Part shown: positions 7,355-16,400 of the stretch, in pieces | Position numbering within the stretch: position 1 is the stretch's first letter | Layout of the letters: every line of letters begins with the position of its first letter | Source of the DNA: Thalassotalea_H castellviae | GTDB lineage: Bacteria; Pseudomonadota; Gammaproteobacteria; Enterobacterales; Alteromonadaceae | Direction: 5' to 3' | NCBI RefSeq assembly: GCF_031846185.1 | Contig: NZ_JAVRIF010000003.1 | Coordinates: forward strand, 62,001-126,000 | Length of the DNA stretch: 64,000 bases | Notes under the pieces: generated by a model | What the model was told of the DNA's origin: nothing | The model's input: the letters and a program-made list of their open reading frames with translations, nothing else | Database searches by the model: none | Position numbers and translations under genes: made by a program

Positions 7355-9075
7355 AGGGCTGTTTTTCCTTCTAATAAATAACGCCTAATTTGTTCAAAAG
7401 ATACAATACCTAAAATATTATCTTTACTGTTTTGATAAATATATACCCCGCCTATCCTATCATCGACAAGCGCAAGGTAAGCTTCAGCTAACGTTGATTG
7501 AAAATCTAAAGGGATAAGTTTGTGTGCGACAATATTCCCGCTTGCGATAAATTCAACAGTATCTTCATTAATATCTTGTGGGGGATTTTCTAAAGGCGGG
7601 ACAAACTCATGCCAAGTAAAGACAGGCTCAGAGGAACTTTCTTTACTTATTACCAGTTTTTTACCTTTTGTTGTTTTGAACGTTTCTAAGGCGAGGTCTG
7701 GTGATGATTCAGAAATCAAAGTAAAATTTTCTTGCATCACGCCTAATACACCAATGCGCTGCAATGATTTTTCAATCGGAGGCTTACGATATAAGAGATT
7801 TTGTACTTCAAGCTGCATAATTATAATGGAACGATTTTTTAAAAACTGCCCTGAAACTACACAAGCCGATGTAATTGCGATCATCGCAGGTATTACTATT
7901 TCAATTTGATTTGACAACTCAACCACGGCAAGTAAGGCGGCAAGTGGAGCATTGAGTGTTGCCGCTAAAAAACCCGCCATGCCCATTAATGCATAATCGG
8001 TGGCAATATGTTGACCGGGTAAATATGTCATGGCGATCGTTGAAGCACACGTACCTGCAATAGCACCAATGCCTAAAATAGGACCAATAATACCACCAGG
8101 AATGCCTAATCCTAAGGCGGTAACTGTCATAATTATCTTGGCAATTAATAACCCGAGTAGTAATTGAAAATGTTGCTCATATTGGAGAGAAAAATTAACA
8201 GCGCTGATATCGGTTCCCATAGCATAAGGGATGAAGAAACCTAAACCTCCGGTGATAAAGGCAGCTAATAATAATCTAGGAACGATATGGTAATTACTTG
8301 AATATTTGACTAATAAAGTTAAATACCGATTAAAAATAAACGCTAAAACCCCAAGTGCCATGCCTAAAATAATAATAAATGGGTAATGACTGATAGTTAA
8401 CTCTATTTTATTGAAATAATCTAAATTGTGGGCAGGACCAAAAAAGTTTTGAGTAATCAACGACCCCACAATTGCAGCAATCATTACAGGAATAAAAATA
8501 TGAACCTTATATTCGCGTAATATGACTTCCATCACGAAGATAACCGCAGCTATGGGAGTATTAAAGCTCGCAGAGATGCCGGCTGCAATACCACAAGCAC
8601 ACAAGGTTCGGGTGGTATTAAAAGATAATTTTAATAAACTGCCAAGATAGCTACTACAGGCTGCACCTAAATGAACCGCGGGTCCTTCACGCCCAACAGA
8701 AAATCCAGATGCTAAAGCAATCACAGTTCCAACAAACTGATGAATGGTATTTCTTAAAGGAATAATACCATGAGCGACTTTTAACCGGTGTAAAACAAAG
8801 GGGATGCCGGTTCTTAAATAACGATAACTGGTAATCCTCGAAAAGATAATAATGAGTATTGCGCCAATAATCGGTAAATCAAAACGACTTACCATATCTA
8901 AACTGGTATAATCGTCTAATTGGTTCAGATAAAATTGTTGTAAACCTTTAATACTTAAAGTAAACAAGATAACCAGCAGTGCGGAAAATGCCCCACCAAT
9001 AGCCGCAAGCAAGCATAATTGCCATGATGTTCTAGGCAAAGATAAATGTTTTCTTAACGGGGTTAATGAGATCAT
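7351..9075 (-). CDS. ClC-family chloride channel/transporter with C-terminal CBS region
   Basis: The 574-residue membrane protein has the ClC fold through about residue 420 and a soluble CBS-like tail (about 430-574). GREGP at 128-132 holds the external gating Glu, and GLGIPGGIIGP forms another filter segment. The usual GSGIP filter motif reads RTGIP at 88-92. At the position of the inner proton Glu of exchangers the sequence is VMEVILREY, with Val at 184. In characterised family members an uncharged residue there goes with loss of strict proton coupling. Whether this is a channel or a modified exchanger cannot be told. The gene is divergent from the DUF6776-like gene and coupled to hemJ. Confidence 0.9.
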   Translation of the reverse strand: MISLTPLRKHLSLPRTSWQLCLLAAIGGAFSALLVILFTLSIKGLQQFYLNQLDDYTSLDMVSRFDLPIIGAILIIIFSRITSYRYLRTGIPFVLHRLKVAHGIIPLRNTIHQFVGTVIALASGFSVGREGPAVHLGAACSSYLGSLLKLSFNTTRTLCACGIAAGISASFNTPIAAVIFVMEVILREYKVHIFIPVMIAAIVGSLITQNFFGPAHNLDYFNKIELTISHYPFIIILGMALGVLAFIFNRYLTLLVKYSSNYHIVPRLLLAAFITGGLGFFIPYAMGTDISAVNFSLQYEQHFQLLLGLLIAKIIMTVTALGLGIPGGIIGPILGIGAIAGTCASTIAMTYLPGQHIATDYALMGMAGFLAATLNAPLAALLAVVELSNQIEIVIPAMIAITSACVVSGQFLKNRSIIIMQLEVQNLLYRKPPIEKSLQRIGVLGVMQENFTLISESSPDLALETFKTTKGKKLVISKESSSEPVFTWHEFVPPLENPPQDINEDTVEFIASGNIVAHKLIPLDFQSTLAEAYLALVDDRIGGVYIYQNSKDNILGIVSFEQIRRYLLEGKTAL

Positions 9076-9147
9076 ATTAGGCTTAATTATTTATAGTTAA
9101 AGTCAAATATCAGTTTTTTATTTTATGGATATCATAATACGTTACAA

Positions 9148-9903
9148 ATGAGTTGGTTAGCAAAAATAAATCTGAATACTGTCGTACTTCGGTTAGGCAC
9201 CTTTCGATCGGCAATTTTACTCTTGGCGTTAATCACGACATGTTTATTTTGTGGTTATCGTATGGGGAACTTTTTTCATGCCTATCAAGAGCAAACGCTA
9301 GAGCAACAAAAACAACGTTTAGATAACTTATATCGAAAACAAAGTGAACAAACGCGCCGGATAAATACGTTAGAAGTAGAATTAGAAGTTGAGCGTTTAG
9401 CAAATCAAAAATCTCAAAAACTGTTAAAAGAAATGGAAGCGCAACATTATCAAGTAAAAAAAGAACTGGCGTTTTATGAAAAAGTTATGGCGCCAGAGAA
9501 GCAGGCAGACGGGGTTGTGATTGATAATATAGTGATTTCCGCGACAGCTAGCCCGCATCATTATCGTTTTCAAGTGACCTTAGTACAGCAAAAAGTAAAA
9601 AAACGTTATGCGAAAGGTCATGTTGAGCTTAACTTTGTTGGCAGTTTAGATAATAAACCATATAAAATTAATGTGAATAAAATGGCTGAATTATCTAAGA
9701 AGCAGTTGTCATTTAATTTTCAATATTTTCAAATGATTCAAGGGGAGTTTACGTTTCCTGAGAATTTTAAGCCGGAAAAACTAACCTTATCTGCCATAAT
9801 GCCTAAAAGTAGGTGGCAGAGTTATCAACGTGTTGACGAAAGTTACCCCTGGCAAACAGTTCTTGAAAATATTCCACAAACACCATTACTAATACTTGAT
9901 TAA
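9148..9903 (+). CDS. Membrane-anchored coiled-coil protein, DUF6776-like
   Basis: The 251-residue protein has one N-terminal membrane segment (about residues 20-40). A charged coiled coil runs over about 45-110 (Gln/Leu/Glu heptads). A beta-rich periplasmic domain begins near DGVVIDNIVISATASPHHYRFQVTLVQ. It fits the uncharacterised family that Pfam calls DUF6776, judged from memory of its layout. It lies 52 bases before erpA and may be co-transcribed with it. No function is known, and the topology (N-in, C-periplasmic) is inferred. Confidence 0.8.
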   Translation: MSWLAKINLNTVVLRLGTFRSAILLLALITTCLFCGYRMGNFFHAYQEQTLEQQKQRLDNLYRKQSEQTRRINTLEVELEVERLANQKSQKLLKEMEAQHYQVKKELAFYEKVMAPEKQADGVVIDNIVISATASPHHYRFQVTLVQQKVKKRYAKGHVELNFVGSLDNKPYKINVNKMAELSKKQLSFNFQYFQMIQGEFTFPENFKPEKLTLSAIMPKSRWQSYQRVDESYPWQTVLENIPQTPLLILD

Positions 9904-9955
9904 ATTAATCAAGTTTAAGATAATTACCCCCTATATATAAAGAGATTGTTAACCC

Positions 9956-10297
9956 ATGTCTGATACTGAATTACCGATTAAATTTTCTGATGCTGCCGCC
10001 AATAAAGTGTTGGCTTTAGTGACAGAAGAAGAGAACCCTGAGCTGAAATTACGCGTGTACGTGACAGGTGGTGGTTGCTCTGGTTTTCAATATGGCTTTA
10101 CTTTTGATGAAAAAGTCAATGAGGGCGACATGACCATAGTCAAGAAGGGCGTTACTATGGTGATTGATCCTATGAGTTTACAATACTTAGTTGATGGTGA
10201 AGTTGACTATGTAGAAGGCCTAGAAGGCAGTCGATTTTTAGTTAATAACCCAAATGCTTCTACAACTTGTGGTTGTGGTGCATCATTCTCTATTTAG
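9956..10297 (+). CDS. erpA: Iron-sulfur cluster insertion protein ErpA
   Basis: The 113-residue A-type carrier hands Fe-S clusters to apo-enzymes, including those of the isoprenoid pathway. The three cluster cysteines are in place: GGGCSGFQYGF and the terminal TTCGCGASF. The start DTELPIKFSDAAANKVLALVTEEENPELKLRVYVTGGG and the C-terminal end are those of ErpA, and it lacks an isc neighbourhood that would suggest IscA. It stands apart from any isc or suf operon here, which is usual for erpA. Confidence 0.96.
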   Translation: MSDTELPIKFSDAAANKVLALVTEEENPELKLRVYVTGGGCSGFQYGFTFDEKVNEGDMTIVKKGVTMVIDPMSLQYLVDGEVDYVEGLEGSRFLVNNPNASTTCGCGASFSI

Positions 10298-10304
10298 TTT
10301 TTAT

Positions 10305-10332
10305 AGCACTAAATGACCCTACGTTTAGTGCT
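10305..10332 (+). terminator. Possible terminator after erpA
   Basis: AGCACTAAA and TTTAGTGCT make a perfect 9-bp stem with a 10-base loop, 7 bases past the erpA stop. The following bases (TACTTTCCTT) are only moderately T-rich, so termination may be weak. Confidence 0.55.
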
Positions 10333-10531
10333 TACTTTCCTTATTATTCCTAATAACCTCTGAACCTTACTAGAAGATATTTGCTTACATATTGCACTCT
10401 CTACTCAGTAGACGATTCTAGTGATCAACGTTAATATATCCAATAAATTTATGCTTTTAGCATGTAATAGAGCTATATACTTTAATAAATTGTATTGTAA
10501 ATAGAATTAATCATTTAAACCAAGGACTCGA

Positions 10532-11620
10532 ATGAAACTAAATAAATATGGACGTCAATGGTTAGCGGAGCGACCTTATATATTAGCGCTTATTATCTCA
10601 TTAATATTAATCCTTTGGATGGCTTCAGGGATAATGCAGGCTCAAGAGTTACCGAAAAAAATTGATAAAGAGAATACTTTAATTCCAAAAGTGAAAGTTG
10701 AAACACTCTTTGCTGCAAATGTCAGTGATGTTGTTGAACTTTATGGTCGTACCGAACCCGATAGAGTTACTCATGTTAAAGCTGAAATAACAGGCAAAAT
10801 TGAACAAGTATTTGCGAAAAGAGGTTCGAGGGTTTCAAAAGGGCAGATCATTGCTCAATTAGCAATCAATGATCTTGAGTCACAACTCGCTAAAAGCAAA
10901 GCATTATTAACGCAACGTGAAATAGAATATCAAGGAGCTAAAAAACTAAATGCTGAAGGCTTTCAAGGTGAAGTACAAGTTAGTAGCGCAGCCGCAAACT
11001 TGGCGGCTATTAAAGCTGAAATTAAACGTCTAGAAATTGCCATTAGTTATACCACCATTCGAGCTCCTTTTGATGGAGTATTAAATACTCGTTATGTCGA
11101 AGAAGGGGATTATGTGAAAAGTGGCGATGATATTGCGATGATTGCCGATTTAGATCCGCTTGTGGTACGTGCCTATGTGACTGAGCAACAGGTCGCGCAA
11201 ATATCTGTCGGGCAAAACGCAGAAATAAGTTTATTAAATAAAACTCAACTTCCCGGACAAGTTAGGTATATCGCCAGTGTTGCAGATGACAATACCAATA
11301 CCTTCAAAATTGAAGTGACTATTGAAAATAGCAACTATCAATTATTAGCAGGTATAAGCAGTGAAGTAGATGTTGTTTTAGATGAAGTGCCTGCGATTAA
11401 AATGTCTCCTGCTTTATTAGCACTTGATGAAATGGGTAATATTGGCGTGAAAACTGTCACTAATAACACTGTAGTTTTTACACCAATTAACGTTGTAAAA
11501 AGTGAAAATGATGGCTTGTGGTTATCGGGACTAGGTCAACAAGCAGATGTTATTACTCTTGGACAAGGTTTTGTCCGTGCGGGTGATATTGTTGATGCTG
11601 TGATGAGCATCGAGAAGTAA
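10532..11620 (+). CDS. RND efflux periplasmic adaptor subunit (membrane fusion protein)
   Basis: The 362-residue protein has one N-terminal membrane anchor (about residues 15-37) and no lipobox. The adaptor layout follows: a lipoyl-like half AEITGKIEQVFAKRGSRVSKGQIIAQL, a helical hairpin over about 120-170, the second half TIRAPFDGVLNTRYVEEGDYVKSGD, then the beta-barrel DLDPLVVRAYVTEQQVAQI. It would bridge the inner-membrane pump encoded 9 bases downstream to an outer-membrane channel. No channel gene is adjacent, so a shared TolC-type protein is likely. AAGGA precedes the ATG. The substrate is unknown. Confidence 0.93.
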   Translation: MKLNKYGRQWLAERPYILALIISLILILWMASGIMQAQELPKKIDKENTLIPKVKVETLFAANVSDVVELYGRTEPDRVTHVKAEITGKIEQVFAKRGSRVSKGQIIAQLAINDLESQLAKSKALLTQREIEYQGAKKLNAEGFQGEVQVSSAAANLAAIKAEIKRLEIAISYTTIRAPFDGVLNTRYVEEGDYVKSGDDIAMIADLDPLVVRAYVTEQQVAQISVGQNAEISLLNKTQLPGQVRYIASVADDNTNTFKIEVTIENSNYQLLAGISSEVDVVLDEVPAIKMSPALLALDEMGNIGVKTVTNNTVVFTPINVVKSENDGLWLSGLGQQADVITLGQGFVRAGDIVDAVMSIEK

Positions 11621-11629
11621 GGAGACTTC

Positions 11630-14600
11630 ATGTTAACAATTATTGAAGCAGCGTTAACACGGACTCGTTCTGTATTAATGGTGTTTATCCTTTTGCTGAT
11701 TTCTGGTGCTATTACTTACGCTAATATTGCCAAAGAAGCGAATCCTGACATTACTATTCCCAACATTTATGTTTCTATGGTACATGACGGTATTTCACCT
11801 GAAGATGCTGAGCGGATGCTTGTTCGTCCGATGGAAAAAGAGCTGAAATCTATTGCAGGCATTAAGGAGATGACTTCCACTGCCAGTGAAGGACATGCCT
11901 CAATTAACATTGAGTTTTTAGCGGGTTTAGATCCAAAAGAAGCTTTAGCGGATGTGCGAGACAAAGTAACCCTAGCTAAAGCAAAACTGCCCTCTGAATC
12001 AGAAGAACCTGAAATGCATGAAGTGACAATGGCCAATCAAGTGCCTGCAGTTACTGTTATTTTATCGGGTCCAGTGACAGAGAGAGGATTATTAACACTA
12101 GCACGTGACCTCAAAGATAAAATTGAAGGTATGCAAGAGGTGCTAGAAGTTGATATTGGTGGCGACCGTGAAGATATGGTTGAGATTATCGTCGACCCCT
12201 TATTGATGGAAAGCTACGGACTTGATCAAACGGATATTTATAATCTGGTTGAACGTAATAATCGTTTAGTTCCGGCAGGAACCATGGATACAGGTAAAGG
12301 ACGTTTTGCGATAAAAGTACCTTCTGTGTTTGAAACGGTTCAAGATTTACTTGAGTTACCGATAAAAGCAGATGGTGATAAAGTGATCACCTTCCAAGAC
12401 GTTTCCACAGTTCGTCGTTCTTATAAAGATCCTACAACATTTGCACGTTTAAATGGCGAACGTTCTATTTCGATTGAAGTTAAAAAACGTTCCGGTGAAA
12501 ACATTATTTATACGGTAGATAATGTTAAATCACTTATCGAAAAAGAACGTGAAAATTGGCCTAATCAAGTGGTCGTTGATTATATTGGTGATCAGTCAAT
12601 TGAAGTAAAAAATACCTTAAGTGATTTACAAAACAATGTGCTTTCAGCGGTGTTGTTAGTGGTTATCGTGATCATTGCAGCACTGGGTACGCGAACGGCT
12701 ATTTTGGTTGGTGTTGCTATTCCTGGAGCATTTTTAACCGGGATCTTAGTGCTCGCCATTGCTGGTTTAACGGTAAATATAGTTGTTTTATTTGGATTGA
12801 TTATGGCCGTGGGTATGTTAGTTGATGGTGCGATTGTCGTAACAGAATTTGCAGACAGAGAGATGAATGAAGGTAAACCTCGCGAGATTGCATATGGCTT
12901 AGCGGCAAAACGTATGGCATGGCCAATCATTGCATCAACTGCAACTACTTTGGCTGCATTTGCCCCATTGATGTTTTGGCCGGGTATGATGGGAGAGTTT
13001 ATGAAATACCTCCCTTTTACATTAATTGCCGTATTAACGGCTTCTTTAGCAATGGCATTAGTTTTTGTTCCAACCATTGGCAGTGTTATTGGAAAAACTC
13101 GCGCATTAACTCAGAAAGAAAAAATACAAGTTGAAAATACAGAACAAGGTAACTTAGACAATTTAGTTGGGTTTACTGGTAAATATGTGTCGATATTAAA
13201 AACAGCGATCCATCATCCTTGGAAAGTTGTTTTAGGTACTTTTGGTGTGGCGATATTAGTAATGTGGCTATATGGCTCTTCGGGACTAGGGGCAATATTT
13301 TTTCCAGAAATAGAACCAAATAGCGCCACCATTATTGTACGTTCACACGGCGATTTATCGGTGAAAGAAAAAGATCAAATAATGCGAGATATCGAAACAC
13401 GCATACTTGATATGGAAGAAATCGAAACTTTATACACGTTAACAGGTGGCAATGACATTATTGGTTCATTTCAAGTTAATTTTATTAATTGGCAATTTCG
13501 CCGACCCTCAGATGAATCGATAAAAGAAATTCACCAACGTACTGGAGATTTAGCTGGTGTTGAATTAGAAGTTCGTAAAAATGAAAACGGTCCGCAGTCG
13601 GGTAAAGATTTACGTTTGGAATTAAACTCTCGTTTTCCAGAAAAACTAGATGATGCGGTTAAAATTATTCGACAAGCATTAATTAAAAATGGGAAATTTA
13701 CTGACATTGAAGACTCGGGAGCAAAACCGGGCATTGAATGGCAATTAAAAATTGATCGTTCAAAAGCGGCAACTTATAGCGCTGATGCAGCGATTGTTGG
13801 TTCGACGGTACAAATGGTTACTAATGGCTTGAAATTAGGTGAATATCGCCCCGATGATGTGGATGATGAACTTGATATTCGTGTTCGTTTTCCTGAAGAA
13901 AAACGCAATATTGGTCGGTTAGATACTCTTCGTATAAAAACCATGGGAGGATTAGTTCCTGTGAGTAGTTTTGTGACCCGAGAGGCCGCCCCTAAAGTTG
14001 ATACTATTCATCGAACCGATGGTAAACGTGTGGTTACTATTCAAGCAAATTTAATAAGTGGCGCACAATTATTAACAGAATTACCGGCATTAAAAGCACA
14101 GTTTCCATCGTTAGGAATTGATCCCAGTGTTGATATTAGTATTCGAGGGCAAAATGAAGATCAACAAGAGTCAGAAGAATTCTTAGTCAATGCTTTTGGT
14201 ATTGCGCTGTTTGTTATGGCAATTATTTTAGTGACTCAATTTAATAGTTTTTACCAAGCCTTTTTAATATTAAGTGCCGTTATCTTTTCAACGGTCGGGG
14301 TATTCTTAGCTTTATTTCTTGCGCAAAAACCATTTGGTATTGTCATGGGAGGCATTGGTGTTATTTCGTTAGCGGGTATTGTCGTTAATAACAATATCGT
14401 TTTAATTGATACGTACAATGTGTTGAGAAAAGAAGGACTGTCACCCATTGATGCGGTTTTACAAACAGGAGCACAACGGCTTCGTCCGGTCATGTTAACT
14501 ACTATCACTACAATATTAGGTTTATTACCTATGGTACTTCAGGTGAACTTAGACTTTTTTAATCGTACGGCCGTTTTTGGTGCGCCTTCAACTCAATGGT

Positions 14601-14770
14601 GGACACAATTAGCCACAGCTGTTGCAGGGGGATTAGCTTTTGCTACAGTATTAACGCTTGTGTTAACTCCTTGCTTAATAATATTAAGGGATCGTAATAG
14701 GCACGTACGAAAAAGACAAAATAAGTTAAGTTTTATCGGTAAAATAAAACGGTTGATCCCTGCAGCATAA
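11630..14770 (+). CDS. RND efflux pump, inner-membrane transporter
   Basis: The 1046-residue protein has the full RND length and two copies of the TM plus periplasmic-loop layout. It starts MLTIIEAALTRTRSVLMVF and has RRPSDESIKEI in the second loop. The proton-relay positions differ from AcrB. TM4 reads VGMLVDGAIVVTEF, so only D399 remains of the Asp pair (G400). TM10 reads GIVVNNNIVLID, with Asn920 where AcrB has its relay Lys. This pattern recurs in a branch of RND pumps, so it does not by itself mean the pump is dead. It is co-transcribed with the adaptor (9-base gap, AAGGAGA site). The substrate cannot be predicted. Confidence 0.94.
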   Translation: MLTIIEAALTRTRSVLMVFILLLISGAITYANIAKEANPDITIPNIYVSMVHDGISPEDAERMLVRPMEKELKSIAGIKEMTSTASEGHASINIEFLAGLDPKEALADVRDKVTLAKAKLPSESEEPEMHEVTMANQVPAVTVILSGPVTERGLLTLARDLKDKIEGMQEVLEVDIGGDREDMVEIIVDPLLMESYGLDQTDIYNLVERNNRLVPAGTMDTGKGRFAIKVPSVFETVQDLLELPIKADGDKVITFQDVSTVRRSYKDPTTFARLNGERSISIEVKKRSGENIIYTVDNVKSLIEKERENWPNQVVVDYIGDQSIEVKNTLSDLQNNVLSAVLLVVIVIIAALGTRTAILVGVAIPGAFLTGILVLAIAGLTVNIVVLFGLIMAVGMLVDGAIVVTEFADREMNEGKPREIAYGLAAKRMAWPIIASTATTLAAFAPLMFWPGMMGEFMKYLPFTLIAVLTASLAMALVFVPTIGSVIGKTRALTQKEKIQVENTEQGNLDNLVGFTGKYVSILKTAIHHPWKVVLGTFGVAILVMWLYGSSGLGAIFFPEIEPNSATIIVRSHGDLSVKEKDQIMRDIETRILDMEEIETLYTLTGGNDIIGSFQVNFINWQFRRPSDESIKEIHQRTGDLAGVELEVRKNENGPQSGKDLRLELNSRFPEKLDDAVKIIRQALIKNGKFTDIEDSGAKPGIEWQLKIDRSKAATYSADAAIVGSTVQMVTNGLKLGEYRPDDVDDELDIRVRFPEEKRNIGRLDTLRIKTMGGLVPVSSFVTREAAPKVDTIHRTDGKRVVTIQANLISGAQLLTELPALKAQFPSLGIDPSVDISIRGQNEDQQESEEFLVNAFGIALFVMAIILVTQFNSFYQAFLILSAVIFSTVGVFLALFLAQKPFGIVMGGIGVISLAGIVVNNNIVLIDTYNVLRKEGLSPIDAVLQTGAQRLRPVMLTTITTILGLLPMVLQVNLDFFNRTAVFGAPSTQWWTQLATAVAGGLAFATVLTLVLTPCLIILRDRNRHVRKRQNKLSFIGKIKRLIPAA

Positions 14771-14912
14771 ATTTGAGGTATAGCTAAATTTATGTGTAAT
14801 GGCTATCGACAATATAATTAATAGATCCAGTTAGAGTATGTACTTATACTGTGTCGATAAAATCGATGTGCTTGTAGTCGATTTACTAAGATAGTTACGT
14901 ATTGATTAAGAA

Positions 14913-14947
14913 CACTTCATCTTCAAAGGAATTTTTGTGCTGAAGTG
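14913..14947. repeat. Inverted repeat upstream of the M28 peptidase gene
   Basis: CACTTCA (14913-14919) and TGAAGTG (14941-14947) are perfect 7-base arms with 21 bases between. They lie about 40 bases before the peptidase start. This could be a leader hairpin or a widely spaced operator. Little more can be said. Confidence 0.35.
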
Positions 14948-14987
14948 AATAATCTAATTTGTTAAAAAAATTCAACATGGAGTTTCA

Positions 14988-16394
14988 ATGAAATTGATTA
15001 AATTAGCCGCTATTGCTGCTTGTGTATTATCGGCATCAGTTTTTGCCAATGACCCTATTATTCCTGTTTCACCAGAAACAAAAGCCACGACAACGACTCT
15101 TCGAGATAAAGCGATCAACGATAATAGCGCCTATCAAATTTTAAAATCTTTAACCACTGAAGTTGGAGCTCGTCATCCTGGTACTCCCGGTGAAAAAGCT
15201 GGCATTGAATGGGGTATAAAAAAATTAAAAGCGTTAGGGTTTGACAAAGTTTATACCGAAGACGTAAAAATGAATGGTTGGGTTCGTGAAGTTGAAAAGG
15301 CAGAAATTTTAGTACCTTCTTATCAAAAAATGGTGATCACCGCGCTTGGTCGTTCAAAATCTACTCCTAAAGGTGGCTTGGAAGCAGATATTGTTCATTT
15401 TAAAAATTATGCAGCACTTGAAAAAGCGGCAGATAATAGTTTAAAAGGAAAAATAGCTTTTATTAGTAATCGCATGGAAAGGTTAAAAAATGGTGGGGGA
15501 TATGGCCCAGCAAACATTGCTCGTAGTAAAGGGCATGAACTTGCTGCTCAAAAAGGGGCTGAAGCACTATTGATTCGCTCTATTGGTACTGACGATCATC
15601 GTAATCCACACACGGGAGCAACAAATGTAGCAATGGGATATACCGCTGTTCCAGCTGTTGCACTCTCTAACCCTGATGCTGATCAGTTAGTTCGATTAAT
15701 GGAATTTGGACACACGCCTAAAATTCGTTTAAATATTCAAACCAAAGATTTAGGCCCGATCGTGACTAAAAATGTTATTGGCGAAATAACAGGTCGTGAA
15801 TTACCTAATGAAGTGGTTGTTATTGGTGGTCATTTAGATAGCTGGGATTTAGGGACAGGTGCGGTTGATGATGGTGCTGGAGTCGCAATTGCTATGGCAA
15901 CTGGTGCTTTTATTAAAAATAATGTCACAGTTAATCCTCGTCGTACTATTCGCGTCATCCTATGGGGAGCGGAAGAATTAGGTTTAATTGGTGCACGTGC
16001 ATACGCTAAAGCCAGACAAGCAGACGGCACTATAGCAAACCATGTGATTGGTTCTGAATCAGACTTTGGTGCCGGTCCGGTATATGGCCTGCAATCATCT
16101 AAAAATGTTTCCGTTAACGCACTACATGTGGTTGATACTATGGCTGCAATCATGGGAAACCTAGGCGTCAGCCGTCGTGGTGGTGACACTAGCGGAGGTC
16201 CTGATATGATTCCTTTGGCTGCTTTAGGCGTGCCAGCGTTAAACTTGATGCAAGATGGTACAGATTATTTTGATTTGCACCACACGCCAGATGACACCTT
16301 CGATAAGGTCAATCCTGAGCATATGCGTCAAAACTTAGCTGTTTGGACAGTATTTACTTATATTGCAGCAGAATGGCCCGGCTCTTTTAAATAA
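14988..16394 (+). CDS. Secreted M28-family zinc aminopeptidase/carboxypeptidase Q-like
   Basis: The 468-residue protein has a signal peptide (MKLIKLAAIAACVLSASVFA, cleavage after residue 20), so it acts in the periplasm or outside. The two-zinc M28 ligands are all visible: GGHLDSWD (His), GAVDDGAG (bridging Asp), WGAEELGL (Glu pair), SESDFG (Asp/Glu) and the late HHTPDDTFD (His). A protease-associated insertion occupies about residues 120-250. The layout resembles eukaryotic carboxypeptidase Q (PGCP) homologues, which cut dipeptides. The exact specificity is not deducible. It is a single gene, with GGAG before the ATG and the HD-GYP gene converging 7 bases after its stop. Confidence 0.92.
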   Translation: MKLIKLAAIAACVLSASVFANDPIIPVSPETKATTTTLRDKAINDNSAYQILKSLTTEVGARHPGTPGEKAGIEWGIKKLKALGFDKVYTEDVKMNGWVREVEKAEILVPSYQKMVITALGRSKSTPKGGLEADIVHFKNYAALEKAADNSLKGKIAFISNRMERLKNGGGYGPANIARSKGHELAAQKGAEALLIRSIGTDDHRNPHTGATNVAMGYTAVPAVALSNPDADQLVRLMEFGHTPKIRLNIQTKDLGPIVTKNVIGEITGRELPNEVVVIGGHLDSWDLGTGAVDDGAGVAIAMATGAFIKNNVTVNPRRTIRVILWGAEELGLIGARAYAKARQADGTIANHVIGSESDFGAGPVYGLQSSKNVSVNALHVVDTMAAIMGNLGVSRRGGDTSGGPDMIPLAALGVPALNLMQDGTDYFDLHHTPDDTFDKVNPEHMRQNLAVWTVFTYIAAEWPGSFK

Positions 16395-16400
16395 ATATCA

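Noticed and set aside
12592..13077. Long minus-strand ORF (161 aa) opposite the RND pump gene
   Set aside because: It is an antisense shadow of the membrane segments of the pump, with no ribosome-binding site and a composition dictated by the opposite strand.
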